Origin: JBBDIX01 sp040880235
GTDB taxonomy: Bacteria > Actinomycetota > Nitriliruptoria > Nitriliruptorales > Nitriliruptoraceae
Direction of reading: 5' to 3'
Assembly: GCA_040880235.1 (NCBI GenBank)
Contig: JBBDIX010000012.1
Span: 1 to 45,446 of the forward strand
Length of the DNA: 45,446 nt
Shown here: piece by piece, positions 1 to 7,228 of the stretch
Layout: every line of letters starts with the position of its first letter
How positions within the stretch are numbered: the stretch's first letter is position 1
Translations under genes and position numbers: made by a program
Notes under the pieces: generated by a model
The model's database searches: none
Told to the model about the DNA's origin: nothing
Seen by the model: only the letters and a program-made list of their open reading frames with translations

Positions 1-165
1 CTGCAGGGTCGGTTCCATCGAACTCGACGGGATGAAGAACACCTGCAGCACGAACGTGCGCAGCAGGAAGGCGACGACGAGCGCGATGAGCAGCAGGACC
101 GGCAGTTCCCGCAGGAACGACGGGCGGGCCCGCTCCGCGGAGGTGCCGTCGGACGGCTCGGTCAT
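1..165 (-). CDS. lepB: Signal peptidase I, N-terminal part (cut by window edge)
   Basis: This is the first 55 codons of type I signal peptidase, the membrane serine protease that removes signal peptides from secreted preproteins. A short charged N-terminus is followed by one hydrophobic segment (about residues 20-35, rich in L, A and V) and then the motif IPSSSMEPTL, whose Ser before Met is the catalytic nucleophile of the S26 family. The catalytic Lys and the rest of the protein lie outside the window. The ATG start at 163-165 is 7 bases beyond the rplS stop, so it is probably the last gene of the rplS transcript, a common actinobacterial arrangement. Confidence 0.93.
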   Translation of the reverse strand, partial: MTEPSDGTSAERARPSFLRELPVLLLIALVVAFLLRTFVLQVFFIPSSSMEPTLQ

Positions 166-172
166 GCCACCG

Positions 173-523
173 TCACCGGTCGTCGCGACGCTCCTTGATG
201 CGAGCCTTCTTGCCGACCCGGTCACGGAGGTAGTAGAGCTTGGCGCGACGCACCTGGCCGCGACGTGCGACCTCGATCGTCTCGATCACGGGGCTGTGCA
301 CCGGGAACGTCCGCTCGACGCCGACCCCGAAGCTGATCTTGCGCACGGTGAACGTCTCACGGTTGCCGCCGCCCCGTCGGGAGATGACGACACCCTCGTA
401 GACCTGGATGCGGGAGCGGGTGCCCTCGACCACGCGCACGTGGACCTTGACGGTGTCCCCGGGACGGAAGTCCGGGATGTCGTCGCGGAGCTGGGCCTTC
501 TCGACCATGTCGAGCTTGTTCAT
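173..523 (-). CDS. rplS: 50S ribosomal protein L19
   Basis: This gene encodes L19, a 116-residue protein of the large ribosomal subunit at the 30S-50S interface. The family's hallmarks are present: FRPGDTVKVHVRVVEG near residues 20-35, RIQVYEGVVISRRG, and the C-terminal RRAKLYYLRDRVGKKARI. I chose the ATG at 521-523, giving MNKLDMVEKAQLRDD, because this matches the normal family length. The frame stays open upstream to 703, but that part has no L19 similarity and contains the promoter and leader hairpin. trmD ends 258 bases upstream, so L19 seems to be expressed from its own promoter as well as from the trmD operon. Confidence 0.97.
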   Translation of the reverse strand: MNKLDMVEKAQLRDDIPDFRPGDTVKVHVRVVEGTRSRIQVYEGVVISRRGGGNRETFTVRKISFGVGVERTFPVHSPVIETIEVARRGQVRRAKLYYLRDRVGKKARIKERRDDR

Positions 524-720
524 GGTGGGAGCTTCCGTGTCAGTGCGGTCGTCGAGCAGGGGCTGACGTCGGACGGTCGCGGCGGTCGGACCGACGAGGG
601 ACGCGTCGGACGGGCAGGGCGTCGGCAGTCGCCGTGTCGCGATGAACACGCGGCCACCGCGTGGGTGGCCGACGTCGTGAACGAGATCTGAGGATACGGC
701 CATCTCGGCCAGTGGGTCAA
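524..720 (-). promoter_or_regulatory. rplS promoter and structured 5' leader
   Basis: On the minus strand a TTGACC -35 box (720-715) and a TATCCT -10 box (696-691) are separated by 18 bases, the best sigma-70-type promoter in the window. Transcription should start near 684, giving a leader of about 160 nt before the rplS ATG. The leader begins with a perfect 8-bp hairpin (651-658 paired with 664-671, 5-nt loop). An L19 leader that regulates rplS is known in Bacillus; whether this one does the same is inference. Confidence 0.7.
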
Positions 721-781
721 CCCGGCGGCCGGGGGCAGGCCGGGGCGACGCGGCCCAGGCGGAACCGGACGTGGACCCCGG

Positions 782-1504
782 TCAGGGATCGAGGAGGTCC
801 GGGCGGCGACGTCGCGTCAGTTCGAGGGCCTGCTCGCGCCGCCACCGATCGACGGCACCGTGGTCACCCGACGTGAGCACCTCGGGCACCCCGAGTCCGC
901 GCACGTCGGCGGGACGGGTGTAGTGCGGGTACTCGAGCAGTCCGTCGGTGAACGACTCGTCGTGCGGCGACTCGTCGTTGCCCACGACCCCGGGCACCAG
1001 GCGCGTGACCGCCTCGATGATCACCGCGGCGGCGACCTCCCCGCCGAACAGCACGTAGTCGCCGATGGAGATCTCATCGGTGGCGACGAGCTCGTGGGCA
1101 CGCTCGTCGATCCCCTCGTAGCGGCCACAGATCAGGACGAACCGGTCCATCGCGGCGAGTTCGTGCGCGATCTGTTGGGTGAAGGGCCGCCCCCGAGGCG
1201 TGAGCACGACCGTGTGAGGACGGTCGCCACCGGCCCGCCAGGGCGCACTCGGCGGCGGGTCGTTCCAGACGCCCTCAGCGGCGTCGACGATCACGTCGGC
1301 ACGCATCACCATGCCGGCTCCCCCGCCGTAGGGGGTGTCATCGACGGTGCGGTGGCGGTCGGTGGTCCAGTCCCGCAGGTCGTGGACCCGCACGTCGAGC
1401 GTGCCGTCGCCGACTGCCCGCCCGAGCAGCGACGCACGAAGCGGTCCGTCGAACCAGTCGGGGAACAGGCTCAGCACGTCGATGCGCGGTCCGACGCCGC
1501 TCAC
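782..1504 (-). CDS. trmD: tRNA (guanine-37-N1)-methyltransferase
   Basis: TrmD transfers a methyl group from S-adenosylmethionine to N1 of G37 in tRNAs with a G at position 36, which prevents +1 frameshifting. The 240-residue protein has the usual length and SPOUT-family knot motifs: DTPYGGGAGMVM, LTPRGRPF, ICGRYEGIDER and ISIGDYVLFGGE. The GTG start (1502-1504) overlaps the rimM stop as GTGA, so the two are translationally coupled. The C-terminal helical part (about residues 165-240) with RPADVRGLGVPEVLTSGDH is intact. Order rpsP-khpA-rimM-trmD-rplS is the classical operon. Confidence 0.97.
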   Translation of the reverse strand: MSGVGPRIDVLSLFPDWFDGPLRASLLGRAVGDGTLDVRVHDLRDWTTDRHRTVDDTPYGGGAGMVMRADVIVDAAEGVWNDPPPSAPWRAGGDRPHTVVLTPRGRPFTQQIAHELAAMDRFVLICGRYEGIDERAHELVATDEISIGDYVLFGGEVAAAVIIEAVTRLVPGVVGNDESPHDESFTDGLLEYPHYTRPADVRGLGVPEVLTSGDHGAVDRWRREQALELTRRRRPDLLDP

Positions 1505-2025
1505 TGCTCCGCCGCCGCGGGATCCACGAGGCCCTCCGGGGGGTCGACCAGTCGTAGCACGTGCGGGTCGCGCGTGTCGTCGACCACCACGTAGTCCTCG
1601 ACGGCCGGCAACAGCCAGGTGCGACCGCCGTCGTCGACCTCGAGCAGGTCGTAGGCCGCGGCGTCTGGCAGTTCGATCCAGTTGGTGACCGTGCCGAGCG
1701 CCTCGCCGTGTTCTCCGACGACGTCCATGCCGATGAGTTCGTGGACGAACCAGTGGTCGTGATCCGACACGTCGGCTGCGTCGGCCTCGATGCGCCCGCC
1801 GCGCAGGCCCTCGGCCGCAGTGCGGTCCGGGACACCGTCGAAGCGGATGAGCAGGCGCCCCTGGTGGGGACGCACGGTGTCGATGCGCCGGAGCCGACCG
1901 TCGACGTCCACGGAAGTCCCGGCGTCGAATCGGCCCGCGACATCGCTCAGCACGTCGACGGCGACCTCACCGCGGATGCCGTGGGGCTTGACGATCCGCC
2001 CGATGAGCACCCGTCGTGCGGTCAC
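1501..2025 (-). CDS. rimM: 16S rRNA processing protein RimM
   Basis: RimM assists late 30S subunit maturation by binding S19 and the 16S rRNA 3' domain. The 174-residue protein starts with the family signature RVLIGRIVKPHGIRGEV and has a C-terminal PRC-barrel (about residues 95-170) with VVGEHGEALGTVTNW and LLPAVEDYVVVVDD-like ending. The start is GTG at 2023-2025, 13 bases after the khpA stop; the last codon overlaps trmD by GTGA. Nothing is unusual. Confidence 0.95.
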   Translation of the reverse strand: MTARRVLIGRIVKPHGIRGEVAVDVLSDVAGRFDAGTSVDVDGRLRRIDTVRPHQGRLLIRFDGVPDRTAAEGLRGGRIEADAADVSDHDHWFVHELIGMDVVGEHGEALGTVTNWIELPDAAAYDLLEVDDGGRTWLLPAVEDYVVVDDTRDPHVLRLVDPPEGLVDPAAAEQ

Positions 2026-2038
2026 CGTCCGAGCCTGT

Positions 2039-2275
2039 TCAGTCGATGATCTCGACGTTGACGTTCTGGTCGTCGAGCGAGCCTGCGGCCCGCACGACGG
2101 TGCGCAGCGCCTTGGCCGTACGGCCGCGCTTGCCGATCACCTTGCCCAGGTCGTCACCGTTGACGTAGAGCTCGAGGACCGTCTCACGGCCGTCCTCGTC
2201 GATCTCCACGCGCACGTCGTCCGGGTTGTCGACGAGCTGCTTCGCGATGAACTCGAGTACGTCGGCAGCCCTCAC
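2039..2275 (-). CDS. khpA: KH-domain RNA-binding protein KhpA
   Basis: This 78-residue protein is a single KH domain with the RNA-gripping motif GKVIGKRGRTAKALR (about residues 44-58). KhpA homologues bind RNA together with KhpB/Jag and influence cell division and cell-wall synthesis in Gram-positive bacteria; the role here is inferred from family and position between rpsP and rimM. The GTG start (2273-2275) overlaps the likely rpsP stop (2272-2274) as GTGA. Confidence 0.93.
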   Translation of the reverse strand: MRAADVLEFIAKQLVDNPDDVRVEIDEDGRETVLELYVNGDDLGKVIGKRGRTAKALRTVVRAAGSLDDQNVNVEIID

Positions 2276-2677
2276 GCGTCACCCTTCTGTTCGTCGGTGT
2301 CGGTCNNNNNNNNNNNNNNNNNNNNNNNNNNNNNNNNNNNNNNNNNNNNNNNNNNNNNNNNNNNNNNNNNNNNNNNNNNNNNNNNNNNNNNNNNNNNNNN
2401 NNNNNCGGGCCGGGGCGTCGCCGGGGCGGAACTCCTCCCAGACGCCGGTGATGCGCAGCAGCTTCTCCACCGCGGACGACGGCAGTGCACCGTGGCGCAG
2501 CCAGTGCAGCGCACGTTCCGCGTCGATGTTGATCACCGACGGGTCCTCGAGGGGGTGGTAGTTGCCGATGATCTCGATGAAGCGTCCGTCCCGCGGGGAG
2601 CGCGAGTCGGCCGCGACGACGCGGTAGTGAGGGCGCTTGACCGTGCCCTCACGACGAAGGCGAAGCCGGACAGCCAT
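2272..2677 (-). CDS. rpsP: 30S ribosomal protein S16, interrupted by a 100-N gap
   Basis: The ATG at 2675-2677 opens the S16 sequence MAVRLRLRREGTVKRPHYRV, and the domain runs intact to LLRITGVWEEFRPGDAPA before the gap. Actinobacterial S16 usually has an Ala/Glu-rich C-terminal extension, and the gap falls there. After the gap I prefer the frame ending TDTDEQKGDA with stop at 2272-2274, since it gives a GTGA overlap with khpA like other pairs here. That frame requires a true gap length divisible by three, whereas 100 N is a placeholder. The alternative frame stops at 2279. Confidence 0.9.
2306..2405. other. Assembly gap of 100 N
   Basis: A run of exactly 100 N, the conventional length for an unknown gap, lies inside the 3' part of rpsP. 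Frame logic from the preferred rpsP ending says the missing stretch is a multiple of three bases. Confidence 0.99.
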
Positions 2678-2829
2678 GATGGTTCCTCGGGTTGGCCGGG
2701 CGCGGTGCGCACCGGTGATGTTCGTCCCGTACCCGCACGGACACGTCGCGTGGTGGCGCGTGGCGGTGTGGCGGAGGACGAGGGGGTCTGGCACGGGAGG
2801 GGCGGGAGCCCGACACGTGCGCTGACGCG

Positions 2830-2835
2830 AGGCTA
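2830..2835 (-). promoter_or_regulatory. Possible -10 box for rpsP operon
   Basis: In the 214-base space between ffh and rpsP the minus strand carries TAGCCT (2835-2830), the same hexamer found upstream of rpmB. It would leave a leader of about 145 nt before rpsP. No convincing -35 box is seen. Nothing else was recognised in this space. Confidence 0.4.
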
Positions 2836-2891
2836 CCGGAACGGGCTCCCGGGGACGATCCCGACCTGTCACGTGGCCGGCCGCAGGCCCC

Positions 2892-4340
2892 TCAGCGGGA
2901 GCGGCGACCACCCTTCGGCCCCGGCTGGAGGCCCGGGAACCCGCCGAGGCCCTGCTGCGCCCCCCCGCCACCGAGGTCGGCCTGCATCTTGCGCAGCGCC
3001 GCCGCCTGGGCAGCCTGACCCTTCATCCCGGTGGGTTTGTTCCCCGACTGGCCCGCCATCTTCGCCGCGCTCTTCATGACCTTCTGGAGCTGTTCGAACT
3101 GCTTCACGAGCCGGTTGATCTCCGGCACCGAACGCCCCGCGCCCGCTGCGATGCGCTTGCGGCGCCGCCCGTTGAGCAGCTTCGGGTTGCGCCGCTCCTC
3201 CGGGGTCATCGACTGGATGATCGCCTCCATGTGGGAGACCTGACGCTCGTCGATGTCGACGTCGCGCATCTGTCTGCCCATGCCCGGCATCATGCCCATG
3301 AGGCCCTGCAGCGGGCCCATCCGGCGGATCATCTGCATCTGGGCGAGGAAGTCCTCGAGGGTGAAGTCGCCACTGAGCATCGCCTGTTCGGCGCGGTCCG
3401 CCTCCTGCTGCGTGTAGGTCGCCTCGGCCTTCTCGATGAGCGACATGACGTCGCCCATGCCGAGGATGCGCTGCGCCATGCGGTCGGGATGGAAGACCTC
3501 GAAGTCCTCGAGCTTCTCCCCCACCGACGCGAACAGGATCGGCGCACCGGTGACCTCACGCACGGACAGCGCCGCACCACCCCGGGCGTCACCATCGAGC
3601 TTCGACAGGATCACCCCGTCAAATCCGACCTGGTCCTGGAACGCACGAGCGACGTTGACGGCCTCCTGCCCGATCATCGCGTCGATCACGAACAGCGTCG
3701 TCGACGCTGCGGTCACCTCGCGGATCCGGCGGGCCTCGTCGAGCAACACCTCGTCGACCGCGAGGCGTCCGGCGGTGTCGACGATGACGACGTCGCACCC
3801 GGTCTCGGTGGCCTTGGCGATCGACGCCTCGGCCACAGGCACCGGGTCCCCGGAGGTCTCTGGTGCGTACACGTGGACGCCCGCGCGCTTCGCGTTGACC
3901 TTGAGCTGTTCGACGGCGGCGGGTCGTTGCAGGTCGCAGGCGACCAGCATCGGGTTGCGGCCCCTGCTCTTCAGCATCGCCGCCAGCTTGCCGGCGGCGG
4001 TGGTCTTGCCGGCTCCCTGCAGTCCGGCGAGCATGATCACCGCCGGGCGTCCCTGGAGTCGCAGCGACTCGGTGGTCCCCCCGAGCGCACGTTCGAGTTC
4101 GTCGGAGACGGCCTTGACGACCTGCTGGGACGGGTTGAGTGACTTCGATCCCTCGGCGCCCACCAGTTGCTCACGCAGGCGGTCGACCATGTCGCGCACG
4201 ACGCGGAAGTTGACGTCGGCCTCGAGCAGGGCGAGGCGGATCTCCTTGAGGGTCGCGTCGACGGTGCGTTCATCGAGTCGTCCGCGGCCCCGGACCTTCT
4301 CCAGGGCCGTGTCGAGCCTCTGACTGAGCGTGTCGAACAC
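2892..4340 (-). CDS. ffh: Signal recognition particle protein Ffh (SRP54)
   Basis: Ffh is the SRP GTPase that binds 4.5S RNA and signal sequences emerging from the ribosome and docks on FtsY. The 482-residue protein has an N domain (residues 1-90), the G domain with GLQGAGKTT, DTAGRLAVDE and SKLDGDARGG, and a C-terminal methionine-rich M domain (about 300-430, with MQMIRRMGPLQGLMGMMPGM) that binds RNA and signal peptides. The tail is Gly/Gln-rich. The start is GTG at 4338-4340 with GAGGA about 9 bases upstream. Its receptor, ftsY, is also in this window, at 6023. Confidence 0.97.
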   Translation of the reverse strand: MFDTLSQRLDTALEKVRGRGRLDERTVDATLKEIRLALLEADVNFRVVRDMVDRLREQLVGAEGSKSLNPSQQVVKAVSDELERALGGTTESLRLQGRPAVIMLAGLQGAGKTTAAGKLAAMLKSRGRNPMLVACDLQRPAAVEQLKVNAKRAGVHVYAPETSGDPVPVAEASIAKATETGCDVVIVDTAGRLAVDEVLLDEARRIREVTAASTTLFVIDAMIGQEAVNVARAFQDQVGFDGVILSKLDGDARGGAALSVREVTGAPILFASVGEKLEDFEVFHPDRMAQRILGMGDVMSLIEKAEATYTQQEADRAEQAMLSGDFTLEDFLAQMQMIRRMGPLQGLMGMMPGMGRQMRDVDIDERQVSHMEAIIQSMTPEERRNPKLLNGRRRKRIAAGAGRSVPEINRLVKQFEQLQKVMKSAAKMAGQSGNKPTGMKGQAAQAAALRKMQADLGGGGAQQGLGGFPGLQPGPKGGRRSR

Positions 4341-4372
4341 GGGCAGGGATCCTCGGTCGTGACGGGCCGCCG

Positions 4373-4378
4373 AGCGTA
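4373..4378 (-). promoter_or_regulatory. Possible -10 box for ffh
   Basis: TACGCT on the minus strand, about 33 bases upstream of the ffh GTG. The same hexamer stands before serB (29514-29509) and the selenoprotein gene (37956-37961). No clear -35 box is seen. Confidence 0.4.
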
Positions 4379-4436
4379 TCGACCCCCTCGACGGGTCCCG
4401 GATGATCGGCCGAGGAAGCGGGACACGGTTCTCACG

Positions 4437-4886
4437 TCACACGGATGAGACCATCCGGGTGTTCGCACGGCGGGTAGCCAGACGATCCGACGGCACCGTG
4501 TTCGGGTCCAATGCCAGGACGGCGTCGACGGCCGCCAGGAAGCTCTCGTCCGTACTCGCGCTGTCGAGGTAGCCGTCAGCCCCGGCGCCGATGAGATGCC
4601 ATCGAGCATCGTCGGTCAGTCCGGCCACGAGCGCGAGCACCGGGATCGACGACCGCTGACGCAGGTGCCGGACCACGTCCCAGGCCTCGGGCTCTGGCGT
4701 CGCCGGTGCGAGCACGAGCAACCGGCTCGACTCCAGCCGTGCGTACGCGATCCACGGCTCCAACGAGACCTCGTGGCCAGCCCCCTCGAGCACCCGAGCC
4801 CATGGGGCTCCCGCCAGGCCGACCACGGTCACGGCAACGTACTGCGCCTCGACCGAGGCTCGGATCGTCGTACCCGTCGCGCTCAC
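4437..4886 (-). CDS. Receiver-like protein lacking the phosphoacceptor Asp
   Basis: This 149-residue protein resembles a CheY-type receiver domain in its second half: a hydrophobic strand RLLVLAP, then a helix, the strand IPVLALVAG, GADGYL and a final helix FLAAVDAVLAL. The residue expected to be the phosphorylated Asp at the end of the first of these strands is Ala, and the usual Lys is absent, so phosphorylation is unlikely. I chose the GTG at 4884-4886 because it overlaps the stop of the upstream 74-residue ORF as GTGA; an ATG at 4934 is the alternative. Function is unknown; it may sense or scaffold rather than act in phosphorelay. Confidence 0.6.
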   Translation of the reverse strand: MSATGTTIRASVEAQYVAVTVVGLAGAPWARVLEGAGHEVSLEPWIAYARLESSRLLVLAPATPEPEAWDVVRHLRQRSSIPVLALVAGLTDDARWHLIGAGADGYLDSASTDESFLAAVDAVLALDPNTVPSDRLATRRANTRMVSSV

Positions 4887-5107
4887 ACCATCCCCTGCCG
4901 GGACCGCGATGCAACGTCGGCGGCCCGACACCATGGTTCATCCGGCGACGCTGCGGACCAGAGCCAGAGGTCCCACCCCAACGATCGCACCTCGGCGGGT
5001 AGAGCGGTCGTGGCGGAACCGCGCAGCTGACGCCACAGGGCACGTTGCCGTGCAACTGAAGCCTTGTGGCCCTGGATTGATGGAATGGCCGGTGTAACGT
5101 GTGTCAT
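4883..5107 (-). CDS. Small protein of unknown function
   Basis: A 74-residue ORF starting ATG at 5105-5107 (MTHVTPAIPSIQGHK) with a basic first half and a Trp-rich centre (LGWDLWLWSAASPDEPWC). I do not recognise a family. Support for it being real is the GTGA overlap of its stop with the start of the receiver-like gene, the same junction used by several certain gene pairs in this window. A GTG at 5143 would add 12 residues. It is divergent from the GAF-ANTAR gene, 53 bases apart, so the two may share a control region. Confidence 0.45.
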   Translation of the reverse strand: MTHVTPAIPSIQGHKASVARQRALWRQLRGSATTALPAEVRSLGWDLWLWSAASPDEPWCRAADVASRSRQGMV

Positions 5108-5160
5108 GGGAGGCCCCCCGTGCAGGGCGAGTCGCATCACCACCAGGGGACGGGCCGATG

Positions 5161-5957
5161 AAGAATCATGACAGCTGGCTGAGCGGCACGATCGTCGAGT
5201 TCGCGGAGCAACTCGCCTACGACGACCTGACCGAGTTGATCAGGACCCTCGCCGAGCGGTGCATGGAGCTGTTCGAGGCGACGGACGTCAGCGTCATNNN
5301 NNNNNNNTCGTCGACGAACACGACGCTGTGCACTCCATGGCATGCACCAGCGAAGGCCTGTGCGAGCTGCAGCGGCTCAAGTTGCTGCGCAACGAGGGAC
5401 CATGGTTCGACTGCGTCCTGACCGGCGCCCCGGTCGAGGCCAGGCTGAACGATGATCCCGCGCTCTCCCACTGGCCGACCTTCGACCCCGTCGCCATCGA
5501 GGCCGGCTACCAGCAGGTGCTCTCCCTGCCCATGCGGTTGCGCGACACCGTAGTCGGCGCAGTCAACGTGTTCATCGCCAGCCCCCGCGAGGTCCCGGCG
5601 GCCGACCTCCACCTCGCCGGGGCTCTCACCAGCATCACCACCCTCGCGATCCTCAACCAGCGCGCCCTCCGCAGGTCGGCGATCGTCACCGCGCAACTGC
5701 AGGGTGCGCTCGACAGCCGCCTCGTGATCGAACAGGCCAAGGGCATGCTCGCCGAGCACCACGGCATCTCGGTCGACGAGGCCTTCCACCTGCTGCGTGG
5801 TCATGCCCGCAGCCACAATCGTCGCCTCACCGACGTCGCACGCTCGATCGCCAACCGGCAGTTCACACTCGACCAGTTCCGTGGTCGAGCCCTGATCCGC
5901 AGCCCACGTGCAGCCGAGGGTGTGGACGAAGGACGCGTTGCACCTCGCCCCGGTTGA
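5161..5957 (+). CDS. GAF-ANTAR transcription antiterminator (gap inside)
   Basis: The N-terminal 180 or so residues form a GAF-like sensory domain (LIRTLAERCMELFEATDVSV before the gap, VLSLPMRLRDTVVGAVNVF after it). The C-terminus is an ANTAR RNA-binding domain with LVIEQAKGMLAEHHGISVDEAF and LTDVARSIANR. ANTAR proteins bind paired hairpins in nascent RNA and prevent termination. A 10-N gap at 5298-5307 separates the parts: the frame from the ATG at 5161 and the frame after the gap differ, so the true gap length must be 2 modulo 3. I treat it as one intact gene. Its RNA targets are unknown. Confidence 0.88.
5298..5307. other. Assembly gap of 10 N
   Basis: Ten N inside the GAF domain of the antiterminator gene. 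The frames on either side agree only if the missing length is 2 modulo 3, so 10 is not the true size. Confidence 0.99.
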
Positions 5958-5986
5958 GGTCTGTCGACCTCATCGGGGTGACCCCG
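5955..5986. terminator. Tandem hairpins between convergent genes
   Basis: Two adjacent perfect hairpins separate the GAF-ANTAR gene and ftsY, which converge: a 6-bp stem (5955-5960 with 5967-5972) containing the antiterminator stop codon, and a 5-bp GC stem with a 3-nt loop (5974-5978 with 5982-5986). There is no T-tract. A bidirectional terminator is the likely role. Confidence 0.5.
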
Positions 5987-6022
5987 CGAAGGGCGGCTGC
6001 GGTCCGCGTCGACGATGCGTGT

Positions 6023-7153
6023 TCAGTGCGCGAGCAGGCCCTCCACGAACAGGTCCGGGTCGAACGGTGCGAGATCGTCGATCTGTTCGCCGAGCCCGAC
6101 GAACCGCACGGGGATCCCGAGTTCACGCTGGACCGCGATGACGATCCCGCCACGCGACGATCCGTCGAGCTTGGTGAGCACGATGCCGGTCACCTCCACG
6201 GCGTCGAGGAACGCGCGGGCCTGGGCGATGCCGTTCTGCCCGGTCGTCGCGTCGAGCACCAGCAGCGTCTCGTCGACCCCACCCTTCGAGACGAGCACGC
6301 GACGGACCTTGCCCAGTTCGTCCATCAGCTCCCGCCGGTTGTGCAGACGCCCGGCGGTGTCGACGATGAGCACGTCGGCGTCGCCGCTCGTCGCCGCATC
6401 GTGTGCCGCGTAGGCGACGCTCGCAGGGTCGGCGCCCTCGTCGCCCTGCACGACACGTGCGCCGGTGCGCTCGCCCCACACGGCGAGCTGTTCGCCCGCC
6501 GCGGCCCGGAACGTGTCGGCGGCGGCGAGCACGACGGTGCGGCCCTCACGGGCCTCCACGGCCGCGAGCTTGCCGATCGAGGTGGTCTTGCCGGTACCGT
6601 TGACGCCGGTCACGAGCCACACCGAGGGCCGACCCTCCGCACGGGCGAGCGCACGATCGCCCCCGGCGAGCACGGCACGCAGTTCCTCGGCCAGCAGCGC
6701 CTCGACGGCCTCACGGGTCGTGGCGCCCTCGGCGCGACTGCGGGTGCGCACCTGTTCGACCAGTTCCGTCGACGCGGTGATCCCCACATCAGCGGCGATC
6801 AGGGCCTCCTCGAGTCCCTCCCACGCCTCGTCGGAGACCCCGCGGCCGAACAGCTGCCCGATGGATCCACTGAGCTGGTTGCGGGTCCGCGCCAGGCGCT
6901 CTACCATCCGCGTCCGGGGGTCGACGGATGCCTCGGGTTCGACGGGCGCGTCGGGTTCGGCCACGGCGGTCGCTGCAGGGTCACCGCCGGAGTCACCGTC
7001 GCCGGCAACGCGGTCCCGGTCGGCGTCCGCACCATGTGATGGTGCGACCGGTGTCGCGGCGTCCCCACCGCGCCCGGACGTCCGGCGCCACGCGACGAGC
7101 GCGACACCGACCACCAGTACCCCGACGATGATCGCGATGACGACCGGTTCCAT
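6023..7153 (-). CDS. ftsY: Signal recognition particle receptor FtsY
   Basis: FtsY is the membrane-associated GTPase that receives ribosome-SRP complexes and hands them to SecYEG. The 376-residue protein starts with a hydrophobic segment (residues 4-21, VVIAIIVGVLVVGVALVAW) that should anchor it in the membrane, then an acidic/Pro linker, and the NG domain with VNGTGKTTSIGKLA, DTAGRLHNRREL, TKLDGSSRGG and RFVGLGEQIDDL. It sits 75 bases downstream of smc in the same direction; smc-ftsY pairing is typical of actinobacteria. Confidence 0.97.
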   Translation of the reverse strand: MEPVVIAIIVGVLVVGVALVAWRRTSGRGGDAATPVAPSHGADADRDRVAGDGDSGGDPAATAVAEPDAPVEPEASVDPRTRMVERLARTRNQLSGSIGQLFGRGVSDEAWEGLEEALIAADVGITASTELVEQVRTRSRAEGATTREAVEALLAEELRAVLAGGDRALARAEGRPSVWLVTGVNGTGKTTSIGKLAAVEAREGRTVVLAAADTFRAAAGEQLAVWGERTGARVVQGDEGADPASVAYAAHDAATSGDADVLIVDTAGRLHNRRELMDELGKVRRVLVSKGGVDETLLVLDATTGQNGIAQARAFLDAVEVTGIVLTKLDGSSRGGIVIAVQRELGIPVRFVGLGEQIDDLAPFDPDLFVEGLLAH

Positions 7154-7228
7154 GGACCAACTCCTGTTCGTCGATGCGCGCCGCGGCGTCGATCGGGCGA
7201 ACGGGCCCGTCGACGTGCGGGCCGTGGG

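Noticed and set aside
524..703. 60-residue N-terminal extension of L19
   Set aside because: It is outside the L19 family and overlaps the promoter and leader hairpin.
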